Position numbers and translations under genes: made by a program. From Chryseobacterium sp. FP211-J200 (lineage in GTDB: Bacteria > Bacteroidota > Bacteroidia > Flavobacteriales > Weeksellaceae), in contig NZ_LSHB01000056.1 in assembly GCF_001643375.1 (NCBI RefSeq), positions 241,352 to 305,351 on the forward strand: a stretch of 64,000 bases of DNA. The letters run 5' to 3'. The notes under the pieces are model-generated. The model had not been told where the DNA came from. It saw nothing but the letters and a program-made list of their open reading frames with translations, and did not search any database. Of the stretch, positions 48,812 to 59,159 are shown in pieces. Numbering within the stretch: the first letter of the stretch is position 1; each line of letters opens with the position of its first letter.

Positions 48812-50275
48812 TTACTGAATATTAAGTGTATTAGTATCGAGATTCAAGGTAATCGTGTGATTACCGGCAGAATTGACTTTCCATTTAAGGTCTGTTGCAT
48901 CGCCTCCTGCACATTTTATCCTCTCCTGGAAACTTGTGTTGGAAATGCTCTGATCCTGAGTCACTGCAACCAGTTCGGTTCCGTCACACCAGTTTGTATT
49001 GAATTTGGCGAATTTGAAAGATCCTGCTGTAAGATTACCTGTCCAGGTATAAACACTACCGTTTTTCTGCATTGGTGCAAGGGTACCCATATTCCATCCG
49101 TTTGGAGTGGCATCACCAATCATATAGACATTTACAGGCTCAAACTTGATGGTATTATTTGCGGTATTAATCGTGATCAAATATCTTCCGGATGCTGCCG
49201 CGCTCACTTTCCATCTGTTATCTACAGTACAGCCTGAGTTTTGCGCCATTCCTGTAGCGACTAGGTCTTGATTATCTACCAATGGGCGGTACCATTCTCC
49301 ACACCATTCGCCTTTTGTACCTGTCAAAAATTTGAAGTTTCCTTCTTTAAGGCTGCACTCCAATGTAAAAATAAATGGATTGCTCTGATCTTGTTTTAAC
49401 GCCACAGGATTATCTACATCCCATCCACTTGGAGATGCATCACCAACAATCCAAACATCATTGAACTGAGGTCCGTCCATTTTTTCTATTTTGATGCTCA
49501 ATGTCAAAACATTCACAGTAACTTTGTATAAGCTTGGATTATCAATTGTCCATTGCAAATCTGTACCACTCCCCCCTACGCTGTAAACCATTTTTGTTTC
49601 GTCATTGGAATCTCTCGTGTAGAAATCCTGACACCAACAGCTCTCCTGAGAGGTCGCAAATTTGAAGTTACCGGATTTCAGCTGTCCATAATAAACAAAC
49701 TCAGCAGGATTGCTGGTACTTTTTGTAAGTGCCGTCGCTTGCGTAATATCCCATCCGTTTGGAGTAGCATCTCCAACAATATATAAAGTATTGGTAAAAG
49801 GCTTATACGGCTTCAACGTAAAATCTACAGCGGAACTTTGGGATTTCACAGAACTATTTGCAAATGTTGCCGTTACTCTTGCCTGCATTGTAATATCTGT
49901 ATCAGGAGTTGCGCCATAAGTGTAGATAAGCAATGTGTTGAGATCACCAATCAAGATGTCATAAGAGTAGATATTTTTTCCAATTTCATAAGTTTGAGGG
50001 TTAGAAAAATTATTCTCTTTTTTATCAATTTCTAATTTGTAAGAAATTGCCGAGCTTGTACCTTGGTTGTTAGCCGGTGTCCAGCTGAAGTTGAATTTGG
50101 AATTATACATTGCCGGAAGCAATTCATTGATCTCCGAAGTTTTAACCGAAAGTTCACTTATTTCAAACTCTTCTGATGCCAGCTCTTCCCGACAGGCAAA
50201 AATGCCAAGGAAAATAAGAGGAACAATCCAAAATAATTTTTTGCTCCAATTTTTTATGTTAGATTTTGTTTTCAT
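48812..50275 (-). CDS. SusE-like outer-membrane glycan-binding lipoprotein
   Basis: 487 residues. Lipobox IFACRE (Cys28). A SusE N-terminal Ig-like domain (about 35-155, FNFSWTPANNQGTSS) is followed by three starch-binding-type modules, each beginning YIVGDATPNGWDIT, WIVGDASPSGWDVD or YMIGDATPNGWNMG and containing a SFKF/NFKF strand and a Trp-Cys pair (ESCWCQDFY, TGKEWCGEWY-like, FNTNWCDG). Binds oligosaccharide at the cell surface with SusC/SusD. It lies between the SusD gene and the hairpin at 48769-48795. A damaged relative sits at the end of the operon. Confidence 0.9.
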   Translation of the reverse strand: MKTKSNIKNWSKKLFWIVPLIFLGIFACREELASEEFEISELSVKTSEINELLPAMYNSKFNFSWTPANNQGTSSAISYKLEIDKKENNFSNPQTYEIGKNIYSYDILIGDLNTLLIYTYGATPDTDITMQARVTATFANSSVKSQSSAVDFTLKPYKPFTNTLYIVGDATPNGWDITQATALTKSTSNPAEFVYYGQLKSGNFKFATSQESCWCQDFYTRDSNDETKMVYSVGGSGTDLQWTIDNPSLYKVTVNVLTLSIKIEKMDGPQFNDVWIVGDASPSGWDVDNPVALKQDQSNPFIFTLECSLKEGNFKFLTGTKGEWCGEWYRPLVDNQDLVATGMAQNSGCTVDNRWKVSAAASGRYLITINTANNTIKFEPVNVYMIGDATPNGWNMGTLAPMQKNGSVYTWTGNLTAGSFKFAKFNTNWCDGTELVAVTQDQSISNTSFQERIKCAGGDATDLKWKVNSAGNHTITLNLDTNTLNIQ

Positions 50276-50296
50276 ATGAGGATAATCATTAATCTA

Positions 50297-51775
50297 TTAA
50301 TAACCAGGATTTTGTGTAAGGTTTGGATTCCTATCTCTTTCTATCTGAGGAATAGGAAGCAAAAGATGCTTGGTAGTAGCATTGGTTTTCCCGATAGAAT
50401 GTAGGAAGTCTAATCCGTACTGTCCGTTGTTGGTGCGTACCAAGTCAAACCATCTTTGCCCTTCGAAGGCCAATTCCATTCTTCTTTCGTGCAATACTTT
50501 TTCACGGAATGCCGCTTGTGAAAGTCCGGATGTTACGTTTGCCAATCCAGCTCTGGTTCTAACAGTATTGAGAGGAACCAATGCAAGTGAAGTCTGTCCA
50601 AGTTCATTAAGCGCTTCTGCTTTCATCAATAAAACTTCCGAATAACGCATTACCGGGAAATTAAGCGGACTGTTGTCGTAAGACGGAAATGCAGACAATG
50701 GCACCAAGAATTTTCTTACGTTATAACCAGTAAGAGAATAACTAGCTTTGTATTCTTTGCCATCATAATCCGGACAACCTTGATAGAAAACAGTTTTATC
50801 TTTTCTTTTGTCCCCAGCTTCGTAACTGTCAATAAATTCTTGCGTTGGCTGATTCCAACCATATCCACCTCCTACAAAATTGGCTCCTCTAGGTCCCATA
50901 AAAGTGCTAGTCCAAGATGCCTGATTCTCATTGCTCCAAAAATCGTATCCACCATCAGAAGCGTACTGAACTTCGAAAAGAGATTCTATTCCGTTTTCTG
51001 TATTGACATTAAAATTATCAGAATAATCCGCATTCAGTGCATAGCCCATTCCTTCTAATTGGTTGGTAAGGTCTACTACTTTTTGCCAGTTTCCTAAGGT
51101 AAGGTTTACTTTTGCCAATGCGCCAATTGCTGCGCCTTTACTGGCTCTTCCTTTATCACCTTCACCATATTGCTGTTTTGTTGGTAATAACTGGATCGCT
51201 TTTTCTAAATCGGAAACAATCAGGTTATAAATATCTGCCTTTGGTGCTCTTGCAGGATAAAGATCACCATTCACATCCTGCGGTTCTGTTACCAAAGGAA
51301 CATCACCAAAAAATCTTACTAAAATGAAATAATAATGAGCTCTGAGGAAATAGGCTTCTCCCAGACATTTGTTTCTAACAGCATCATCAATACTGAGAGT
51401 TGGTGCTGTTTTGATAATAATATTGGAAGATAATATCCCTGGCCAAGGCCCTCTCCAAAGGTCTAAAACACCTTGGTTATCTGTACTTGTAACAAAATTT
51501 GAAAGCTGTGTGGTCTCGATACCGTCATCGCCGCCACCGGCTCCTACAATACTGTTTCCCGCGTAGATATCTGTGTTCCACATTCTCATATTATAAAGTT
51601 TGGGACGTTGCAAGGGTTGGTAAGCTCCGTTAACCAAAGTTATCAGCTCATCACCAGTCTGTGGATAATTACCAGTATTAATAGTGTCCGGCTGGGTTTT
51701 GTCTAGAAAATCGTCACTACAGTTTACAGCTGTAAGTGCGAGGATTGCGAATACTGCTATTTTAATCTTTTTCAT
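50297..51775 (-). CDS. SusD/RagB family outer-membrane lipoprotein
   Basis: 492 residues. Lipobox AVNC (Cys19) after a short leader. The SusD fold is recognised by AYQPLQRPKLYNMRM, LGEAYFLRAHYYFILVRFFGDVPL (TPR helices), LPTKQQYGEGDKGRASKGAAIGALAKV and the closing RMELAFEGQRWFDLVRTN / LLPIPQIERDRNPNLTQNPGY. SusD caps the SusC barrel and delivers glycan to it. The gene starts 12 bases after the SusC stop, so the two are translationally close. Confidence 0.96.
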   Translation of the reverse strand: MKKIKIAVFAILALTAVNCSDDFLDKTQPDTINTGNYPQTGDELITLVNGAYQPLQRPKLYNMRMWNTDIYAGNSIVGAGGGDDGIETTQLSNFVTSTDNQGVLDLWRGPWPGILSSNIIIKTAPTLSIDDAVRNKCLGEAYFLRAHYYFILVRFFGDVPLVTEPQDVNGDLYPARAPKADIYNLIVSDLEKAIQLLPTKQQYGEGDKGRASKGAAIGALAKVNLTLGNWQKVVDLTNQLEGMGYALNADYSDNFNVNTENGIESLFEVQYASDGGYDFWSNENQASWTSTFMGPRGANFVGGGYGWNQPTQEFIDSYEAGDKRKDKTVFYQGCPDYDGKEYKASYSLTGYNVRKFLVPLSAFPSYDNSPLNFPVMRYSEVLLMKAEALNELGQTSLALVPLNTVRTRAGLANVTSGLSQAAFREKVLHERRMELAFEGQRWFDLVRTNNGQYGLDFLHSIGKTNATTKHLLLPIPQIERDRNPNLTQNPGY

Positions 51776-51787
51776 TATTTTAATTTT

Positions 51788-54583
51788 TTAAAATCCTACA
51801 TTAAGTCCTAAAGAAACAGTTCTTGTAATAGGGTAAGTTCCGTTGTCTATACCATTAATAGGTACTTCTGGATCGAAGCCTGAATATTTGGTCCACGTCA
51901 CAAGATTCTGTGCAGAAACAAATACTTTGATTAAACTGAAGTTTTCTCCAAAAGCACCTTTAGGAAGTGTGTAGCTCAGGTTGATGTTTTTGATCTTGAT
52001 ATATGATCCATCTTCTATAAATCTGTCACTAACTCTGGAGTTTTGGTTTGGATCTCCGTAGATTGCTCTTGGCATATCGTTGCTAGTACCCTCACCTGTC
52101 CATCTTCCTAGTACAGATGCGTTTTGATTATTAATTACAGACATAGACTCTGTATACATTCTGTTGGCATTGAAGATATCATTACCATAGCTACCTTGTA
52201 AGAAAATTGTTAAATCAAAATTCTTGTAAGTAAATGTATTGTTAAGTGAGAATGTGAATTTTGGATTTGGGTTTCCGATAATCGTACGGTCTTTATCATT
52301 GATGACCCCGTCATTATTTAGATCTTTGAACCTGATATCACCAGGAGCCGTGCTTGTAGCAGGGTTAGATCCCGGCATCTGAACAGCGTAGTTATTAACC
52401 TCTGTCTGATTTTGGAAAACTCCATCTGTAACATAACCATAGAAAATATTAACCGGATAACCGTTCTGTATTTGTCCAATGGTGCTATTGAGCCCACCAG
52501 TTGCTGTGATAATTGGTGTCTCACTATTGATGCTTTCTACATTATTTTTGTTATAAGAAAAAACAGCGTCTGTAGACCATTTGAAGTTTTCACCAACAAA
52601 ATTTTTGGTAGATAAAGTGGCTTCAATCCCTTTGTTCTGGATTTTACCAGCGTTGATAGACGGAACATAAACATCAGAGTAACCAGATGTTACAGGTACC
52701 GACATCGGCACAAGCATATCATTTGTGTTTTTGATATATCCATCTACAATCAAACTAATTCTGTTGTTGAACATATCTAGGTCAAAACCTGCATTATACT
52801 GCTCCTGTCCTTCCCATTTTACATTCGGGTTTGGTAAAACAGTTGGTAAAACTGCACTTACATAAGTGTTATTGAAGTTGTACAAATACGTATTGTATGA
52901 CGATGAGAAGGAGTAATTACCGATCTCCTGATTACCCGTGATCCCGTAACCCAGTCTAAGTTTCAGGTTGTTGATTGTTTTGGAATCCTTGAGGAAATTT
53001 TCATTTGAGATCCTCCAAGCCAAAGCTGCCGATGGAAACCATCCCCATCTGTTATCTACTCCAAATCTTGAAGATCCATCTCTACGGATAGTTCCTGTTA
53101 GATAATATTTATCTGCAAAACTGTAGTTTACACGTCCTAGGTATGACATAATTGCCCACTCAGATGCGTTTCCGTGTTGCACTGGTTGCAAAATACCGTT
53201 GTCTATCTGCTGTGTACTTTCGCTAGGGAATTTTTGTACCGATGCATTTAGATAGTTATACTGATTGTTCTGGGCACTGCTTCCTACAACTGCATTGACG
53301 TGATGTTCACCAAAAGTTTTGTCATAAGTCAAAGTATTATCCCAAAGAAGCGTAATACTTCTGTTAGAACCTTCTGACAAATAAGAATTTTCCTGAGATT
53401 TTACACCCCATTGGTATTTTGGAGACCAAGTTCTTGTGTACCAAAGGTTCGCTTCCATACCACCTAAAGATTTGAATTTCAAATCCTTGATAATTTCGGC
53501 TTCTGCATAGATATTTCCCTGAATGTTGTATCCTTTTGTAGAGTTTTCTACATTGGTTGCTTTCCCTATCGGGTTATCTATATCGCCGTAAAGCATAGGA
53601 TTGCTTCCCGGGCCTGCCCATCCACCATTTGCATCGTAAATAGGTCTGGTTGGTAAAGAAAGTATTGTTCCTTTGATATCATAAGAACCGCTTCTTTTAA
53701 GATCGTGTTGTAATTTCACACTGTTCCCGATTTTCAAGAAAGGTTTTATTTTGGTATCTCCGTTTAACTGAACAATATATCTGTCATAATTTGTATTGAG
53801 AACCACCCCTTTCTGATTGAAATAACTTGTAGAAACATATAAGTTACTTTTCTCGGATCGGTCTCCATATGACAAAGAATAATTTGATATTAAAGCCGGG
53901 CTGAAAAGCGCATCTACCCAATCTGTACCTTTTCCTAATGATGCAGGGTTTGCAAATTCCGGATTGGTTGACATCCCTGCATTGGTAAGCATCTCATTAT
54001 TAAGCTGGGCATATTGCGATGCATCCAAAACTTTTATCATATTGCTCACACTTTGGATTCCTGTGAAGGTATCAAAATTCAGGATTCCGCCTTTTGCTCC
54101 ACGTTTTGTTGTAATAATCACAACACCATTAGCTCCTCTGGAACCATAGATGGCTGTGGATGATGCATCTTTCAGAATGTTAATAGATTCTACATCACTC
54201 ATATTGATCTGGTTGAGTCCACCATTCAGTGGCATCCCGTCGACAACGATCAATGGATTGTTGTTTTGGATTGTTCCTGTCCCACGGATACGGAAAGTAA
54301 CGTTGCTACCCGGCTCACCAGAGTTAATGACAGTAACACCAGAAGCCCTGCCTTGAATCGCCTGTCCGATATCTGCAACAGGTTGATTTTCTGCCTTTCC
54401 TAGATTAATTACCGATACTGATCCTGTTAGGTCTTTTACTTTAGCCTTACCATAACCGATTACAACAACCTCATCTATCTTCTGTTCTCCTTGTAACGTA
54501 TCAGCGGTTTGCTGTGCATACAAATTCCCTGAAAAATAGACTGCTGCAATCGCAATGGTGCTTCTCAAAAATTTAGGTTTCAT
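51788..54583 (-). CDS. SusC/RagA TonB-dependent glycan transporter
   Basis: 931 residues. Signal peptide (TIAIAAVYFSGNLYAQ) is followed almost at once by the TonB-box-like IDEVVVIGYGK and the plug (VSVINLGKAENQPVADIGQAIQ; IVVDGMPLNGGLNQINMSDVESINILK; AIYGSRGANGVVIITTK). The usual SusC N-terminal carboxypeptidase-like domain of about 80 residues is missing. The barrel follows (FRIRGTG ... LGLNVGF). Imports oligosaccharides made by the surface enzyme; energised by TonB. First of the SusCDE trio, 20 bases after the GH27 stop. Confidence 0.95.
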   Translation of the reverse strand: MKPKFLRSTIAIAAVYFSGNLYAQQTADTLQGEQKIDEVVVIGYGKAKVKDLTGSVSVINLGKAENQPVADIGQAIQGRASGVTVINSGEPGSNVTFRIRGTGTIQNNNPLIVVDGMPLNGGLNQINMSDVESINILKDASSTAIYGSRGANGVVIITTKRGAKGGILNFDTFTGIQSVSNMIKVLDASQYAQLNNEMLTNAGMSTNPEFANPASLGKGTDWVDALFSPALISNYSLSYGDRSEKSNLYVSTSYFNQKGVVLNTNYDRYIVQLNGDTKIKPFLKIGNSVKLQHDLKRSGSYDIKGTILSLPTRPIYDANGGWAGPGSNPMLYGDIDNPIGKATNVENSTKGYNIQGNIYAEAEIIKDLKFKSLGGMEANLWYTRTWSPKYQWGVKSQENSYLSEGSNRSITLLWDNTLTYDKTFGEHHVNAVVGSSAQNNQYNYLNASVQKFPSESTQQIDNGILQPVQHGNASEWAIMSYLGRVNYSFADKYYLTGTIRRDGSSRFGVDNRWGWFPSAALAWRISNENFLKDSKTINNLKLRLGYGITGNQEIGNYSFSSSYNTYLYNFNNTYVSAVLPTVLPNPNVKWEGQEQYNAGFDLDMFNNRISLIVDGYIKNTNDMLVPMSVPVTSGYSDVYVPSINAGKIQNKGIEATLSTKNFVGENFKWSTDAVFSYNKNNVESINSETPIITATGGLNSTIGQIQNGYPVNIFYGYVTDGVFQNQTEVNNYAVQMPGSNPATSTAPGDIRFKDLNNDGVINDKDRTIIGNPNPKFTFSLNNTFTYKNFDLTIFLQGSYGNDIFNANRMYTESMSVINNQNASVLGRWTGEGTSNDMPRAIYGDPNQNSRVSDRFIEDGSYIKIKNINLSYTLPKGAFGENFSLIKVFVSAQNLVTWTKYSGFDPEVPINGIDNGTYPITRTVSLGLNVGF

Positions 54584-54603
54584 TTATAATTGGTTTTTTT
54601 ATT

Positions 54604-57090
54604 TTATTTAATAATAATTTTTTGTCCTACAATTCTGTTCTCCAGATTTACATTCAGGATATAATTTCCTTTTATCATTTGAGAAACATTAATCTCACAT
54701 TGCTTACCATCTGTTTTTTGAGATTTTATCAATTTTCCTGTCATATCATATATCTCGTAGCTTCTGATGAGTTCGTTATCCGAGGTGATGAATATATTTT
54801 TATCAGCAGGATTTGGATAGATTGATAAAGATTTTTTGTTGATATCACTTACAGCCAAAACGTTATAAACCTGATAACCCAAAGTCATATCATTGAAAAG
54901 AATGTTATAATTGCCTGATGATGCTAAATTGAATTTGATATTAGGCGCACCACCTGTTGTAAGTTGTGCAAAACCTGTAGCTCCGTTAGCATTACCCCAA
55001 TCGTCACCTGTCCAGTTAGATGTATTGGCAAATTTCAGTTCTTGATCTCCGGCAGAGAAAGAAACATTACTCTTTGTCCAGATATCATTCTGAAGACTCA
55101 TCTGTTGCAAAGCCCAATTGCTGAATGTTCCTCCGACATACATATCCTGCTGATGAGCTGGTGCGAACTGGATATTATATTGCAAAGTGATATCATTGAA
55201 TTCTATATTGTAAGTTCCTGATGTGGATATTGTAAAGCTGACATTAGCTCCTCCGCCGGTAGTAGATTGTGCGGTTCCTGATAAGCCGGAAGCATTGCCC
55301 CAATCCTGACCGCTGAAATTATTCGTATTTGCAAATTTCAATTCATAATTTCCTGCAAGAAGAACTTGGTCTTTGATCTTCCAAACATTGTTCTCCATTG
55401 TCATAGCTTTCATACTCCAGTTGTTAAAATTTCCTCCAACGTACATTTGAGAGTAATGACCACCTGTTACATTGAAACTTTGGAGTTGAGGTATGGCGGC
55501 ACAATAACCACTTCCACCGCTTTGTTTTGCCTGTACAAACACGATCCCATTCACACCTGTCAGTTGAATTTGATTATTTACAATTTTTGCCGGTCCGGAA
55601 TTAACTTCATAGGTTATAACCTGACCCACAGATGATGTCGCTGTCGGACTAAAAGCTGAATCACTAGCATTCTTATTGGGAATTGTTGGGAAATTAATGG
55701 TCTGCCCATTGCAGCTTTCCGTAGAATTCCTAATTAATTTGAGGATGATACATCCGTGTGGCGGAACTGTAACCGAGATGTCGCTCATTTTCCCCAGATT
55801 GGCGTGCTGCCAAAGATCTCTTACCATCACCTGTCCGGTTAAACCCAGCTGGTTGAGAAAGTTCATAGAACGAACCTGAGGTGTTGTTTCTCTATTAAAA
55901 AATCCAATGATCCAATCGCCGTTGCTCAGCTGTCCCCGCCAGGTTTGGCTGTTAGCATTTGTAGGATCATTACTAAGGGGTTTTCCAACAAATTTTGCAG
56001 TATTCAGATCCAACAATTCAGAATTTTGGTAAAGCCAGAGATCGTTGCCAATGGTGTTGTATTGATCTGCAATAGTAACCGGACCGCCTGCCAAGATATT
56101 GAGAGAGATCACACTTCTTTTCTCTGTATCGTTCGCAAAAGTATTGATTCTAAGAAAGTCTCCATCTAATTGAACTTTATTACTTCCCGTTACCTGAGAC
56201 CAATAGATAAATCCATCAAATGCATTGGCATATTGTGACCAAGTATTAAAACGATGACCTCTGTCTTTATCACTAAATTTATACCAAGTACCTTCGCCAG
56301 CATCTTCATTAATTCTAAAAAGATGACCATATTGTTTTTCTAATTCTGCTGTATTAAAAAGATTTGGCATTACTAAACTCAAATATACCCCGTTTGCATC
56401 ACAGGCTTCACGCATCCATCTTAAAGCTTTTTCATATTGAGCTTTTGTTCTTTGTGGGCCTACTGTTCCCAGGTTTCTGTCATATCCAGACTCAAACCAC
56501 GAGAGAAAATCTACACGCAGATATTTGATTCCCATATCGGCATAATATTTCACATAGCCTTTTACATACTCTTCAGCACCAGGCCTGTCAACCTGTACCC
56601 ATTTGAACCACATAGTTTCCTCTGCAGGATCCAAAAGAGATGATACATTAATATTAGTTCCGACAATTTTTTTGGTAGTATCATTAGCATCTACGTGTAG
56701 CCAAAGAGGATTTTCGTACATTCCCAAAGTCATTCCTTTGCCTTGCAAATATTGCGACCACCAGGCATAGTCGTGTTGCCATTTAGAGGAATGGCTTTTT
56801 CTGTAACCGTTCCCACTGATCTGACTTACATCTCCCCAACCGTCCATACAGACCATTGTGTATCCATAGGATTTTAGATTTTGCTCCAGCCAGTTGATAT
56901 TATCGGACAAGGCCTGCTCCGTCAGATAATTATCCTGCACACCAGACATTTCTCTTGTGATGTGATATTCGTAAGGATTCCAATATAATGGAGCTTTATA
57001 AGGATTCTGGCAGCTGTAAAAATTGCTGCCTATTAGAAGAAGAAGAAAAAATATAGACGAAATCAGTTTAAAAAAATAGTGCTTTTTCAT
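54604..57090 (-). CDS. GH27-type glycoside hydrolase with two CBM-like repeats and T9SS tail
   Basis: 828 residues. Leader (LISSIFFLLLLIGSNFYSC) then a clan GH-D catalytic domain (about 32-440): YTMVCMDGWGD corresponds to the family INIDDGW strand, Asp194 in KYLRVDFLSW is the nucleophile candidate and Asp263 in FRINEDAGEGTW the acid/base; SVISLNILAGGPVTIADQ matches the late LAAPL region. Two homologous 90-residue modules follow (MYVGGNFNNWSMKAM; MYVGGTFSNWALQQM), then the sorting domain (LSIYPNPADKNIFITS ... VGQKIIIK). Known GH27 activities include alpha-galactosidase and isomaltodextranase; the alpha-glucosidase neighbours favour the latter. First gene after the regulator. Confidence 0.75.
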   Translation of the reverse strand: MKKHYFFKLISSIFFLLLLIGSNFYSCQNPYKAPLYWNPYEYHITREMSGVQDNYLTEQALSDNINWLEQNLKSYGYTMVCMDGWGDVSQISGNGYRKSHSSKWQHDYAWWSQYLQGKGMTLGMYENPLWLHVDANDTTKKIVGTNINVSSLLDPAEETMWFKWVQVDRPGAEEYVKGYVKYYADMGIKYLRVDFLSWFESGYDRNLGTVGPQRTKAQYEKALRWMREACDANGVYLSLVMPNLFNTAELEKQYGHLFRINEDAGEGTWYKFSDKDRGHRFNTWSQYANAFDGFIYWSQVTGSNKVQLDGDFLRINTFANDTEKRSVISLNILAGGPVTIADQYNTIGNDLWLYQNSELLDLNTAKFVGKPLSNDPTNANSQTWRGQLSNGDWIIGFFNRETTPQVRSMNFLNQLGLTGQVMVRDLWQHANLGKMSDISVTVPPHGCIILKLIRNSTESCNGQTINFPTIPNKNASDSAFSPTATSSVGQVITYEVNSGPAKIVNNQIQLTGVNGIVFVQAKQSGGSGYCAAIPQLQSFNVTGGHYSQMYVGGNFNNWSMKAMTMENNVWKIKDQVLLAGNYELKFANTNNFSGQDWGNASGLSGTAQSTTGGGANVSFTISTSGTYNIEFNDITLQYNIQFAPAHQQDMYVGGTFSNWALQQMSLQNDIWTKSNVSFSAGDQELKFANTSNWTGDDWGNANGATGFAQLTTGGAPNIKFNLASSGNYNILFNDMTLGYQVYNVLAVSDINKKSLSIYPNPADKNIFITSDNELIRSYEIYDMTGKLIKSQKTDGKQCEINVSQMIKGNYILNVNLENRIVGQKIIIK

Positions 57091-57173
57091 ATGTACGTAA
57101 TAATTTTAAAATATTAACGATTCTTTAACTGAAGGTTAATTCTGTGTTGCTAATATATTTCGGTTATGATATG

Positions 57174-57206
57174 AAAAAAGCTTACAAATTGTTTTTGTAA
57201 GCTTTA
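57174..57206 (-). terminator. Terminator of the PUL regulator
   Basis: AAAGCTTACAAA / TTTGTAAGCTTT, 12-bp stem with a short loop and T run on the minus strand, 85 bases downstream of the regulator stop and upstream of the GH27 gene, so the regulator and the PUL are separate transcripts. Confidence 0.8.
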
Positions 57207-57291
57207 GGTAAACGTTTTTTAATGATAAATTAAATATTAGGTCTGTAAATCAACTACATAACAAAACCCCAATATTAATAAAAAGTAAATG

Positions 57292-58923
57292 CTATGCAGA
57301 AGATATTGAGCCTATCCTCATGATTTCTGCTTCAAAATCATCATTTTCAATGACAGATTTTGCTTTTACTTTACTCCTATAATTATAAATTGTCCTTACA
57401 GAATATCTTAAAAAATCTGAAATCTGATTGGAGTCGTTGATCCCTAATCTGATCAATGCAAAAATTCGTAGCTCTGTGTGAAGGGTCCCGAATTTCATTT
57501 GATAATGTTCTTCTGCCTTTAGTAACTTGTTTACTTCCTCAACAAAATTTGGATATATCCTGAGGAAAGCGCGATCAAAATTCTGATATAGCTCATCAAG
57601 GTCCATCTCATCATTTTTTTTGTTGTTCACCATTTCTGAAAGTTTGTCCAATTGTCCTGTAGATAGCCTTCTTGAGATCAGTTTTTTATAACGGTCAAAT
57701 TTTTCGAGATAATTTGAACACTGGTTGATGAAAAAACCAATATACTCTTCCTTGATGTGATTGGCCTCATCTAATTTCAAATTCAAAACACTGAGGTTTT
57801 CATTGGCAGACCTAAGTTCTTTTCTGGATTTTACAATTATCTTTAACTGGCGGATCACCAAGTAGGTCACCAAAGCAAGAATAATCAGCATAATACTGAT
57901 CATCCAAACAGAAAATCGCAGCTTTCTGTTTGTATTGTTGATCTGGAGCATATATGCTTTTTCTATAATAGACTGCACTTTACTGATCTGAAAAGTTCTG
58001 AAACGGGCGTTATAGAAATTGGCATCTTCTATTGCAGATCCAAGAAAGCGGTAAGCCGTATTGTAATCACCTTCCTTATAAAGGAGGAATGCAAGCTCCT
58101 GAAGTGACCTGTTTTCCGTAGTAGCAGATTCGATATCCTCAATTGCCGATAGTGCAAGATATTTTTTTTGATTTTCCGTATTCCCGATTTCGCCTTCTGC
58201 AAAAGCTTTACAATAATATCCAATGGCTTTCAGCCTTGTTTTGGCGGGGACAGAGTTTATAAACTGATCGATATTGAGTATTGCTTTTTCCCATTCGTTG
58301 TTCATTTTACAAATATTGTACTGGAAAAGATTCCTGAAGACGGGATCTTCAGAAGAAACAAACCCTTTATGATAATACTCCATAAGTTTTGTTCTGTATG
58401 CGTCAGCAAACATTTTATTGCTTTTACTATATTCATACAGATTTGTATAGAGGGATTCCGAAGTAGAGTTATAGGAAAAAAGCAAAACCTTGGGAACATC
58501 CGTTTTTATACTGTCAAGAATCATCTTCGATTCAGTAAAAAGCCCGATGGAATTTAGCAAATTACTTTTTTTAATCAGAGTTTCATATCGCCAATTTTTA
58601 TTAGTGGCTGAATCTGCCAGCACGAGATTTCTTTGAAGGTAGGTAATGACCGAATCACTTTGATATCCAAAATAATTATCTGCAATTTCTCCGTTTATGA
58701 TGTATTTATTTTTTAAATCCAGATGATTTTGCTTAAGCTTAGCTTTCAAGTCAAGAATAAAGTGATCTCTATTTTGACGATAAACTAACTTGTTGGCAAT
58801 TAGCGAATCAAGCTGCTTAATTTCTAAGCTTTGATTATTAACCTGCTCATCATCTTGACATGAAGCGCATAATACTAAGACTGCGAAAAATAAGAAAAAC
58901 TTTTTTGATTTACAGAAAATCAT
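57292..58923 (-). CDS. DUF6377-type membrane-spanning PUL regulator
   Basis: 543 residues. Lipoprotein-like leader with LCASC (Cys22), a periplasmic TPR-like helical sensor domain (about 25-330; e.g. ILNIDQFINSVPAKTRLKAIG and LAFLLYKEGDYNTAYRFLG), one membrane helix (about 338-362, VWMISIMLIILALVTYLVIR), a coiled coil (about 365-400) and a C-terminal cytoplasmic region with a helix-turn-helix-like end (LRIFALIRLGINDSNQISDF, then SVRTIYNYRSKVKAKS). This layout matches DUF6377 regulators next to SusCD pairs in Bacteroidota and is comparable to SusR. It should sense imported oligosaccharide and switch on the operon that begins at 57090. Confidence 0.8.
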   Translation of the reverse strand: MIFCKSKKFFLFFAVLVLCASCQDDEQVNNQSLEIKQLDSLIANKLVYRQNRDHFILDLKAKLKQNHLDLKNKYIINGEIADNYFGYQSDSVITYLQRNLVLADSATNKNWRYETLIKKSNLLNSIGLFTESKMILDSIKTDVPKVLLFSYNSTSESLYTNLYEYSKSNKMFADAYRTKLMEYYHKGFVSSEDPVFRNLFQYNICKMNNEWEKAILNIDQFINSVPAKTRLKAIGYYCKAFAEGEIGNTENQKKYLALSAIEDIESATTENRSLQELAFLLYKEGDYNTAYRFLGSAIEDANFYNARFRTFQISKVQSIIEKAYMLQINNTNRKLRFSVWMISIMLIILALVTYLVIRQLKIIVKSRKELRSANENLSVLNLKLDEANHIKEEYIGFFINQCSNYLEKFDRYKKLISRRLSTGQLDKLSEMVNNKKNDEMDLDELYQNFDRAFLRIYPNFVEEVNKLLKAEEHYQMKFGTLHTELRIFALIRLGINDSNQISDFLRYSVRTIYNYRSKVKAKSVIENDDFEAEIMRIGSISSA

Positions 58924-59159
58924 TTTATTTTGATAATTTATATTATTACTACAAATAACGAATAAAAATTTGAAATTCTATATTTTTGAAAATATGAATT
59001 AAATTTTAACCAAATATTTCACAGAATTAATCAGTCATAAATTCTAATAATCATTTCGACTTTATTATTATTTTTTAATCTGGCAAAGAATTTAATCGTA
59101 AAAATTCAATCATTTATATTCACAAGTTCTGTTTTTTAATACGTATAGAAGAATGGAGT
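58924..59159. other. AT-rich spacer between the PUL and the mobile region
   Basis: Promoter region of the regulator (minus strand), then AT-rich DNA up to the IS3 remnant. No further element seen. Confidence 0.5.
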
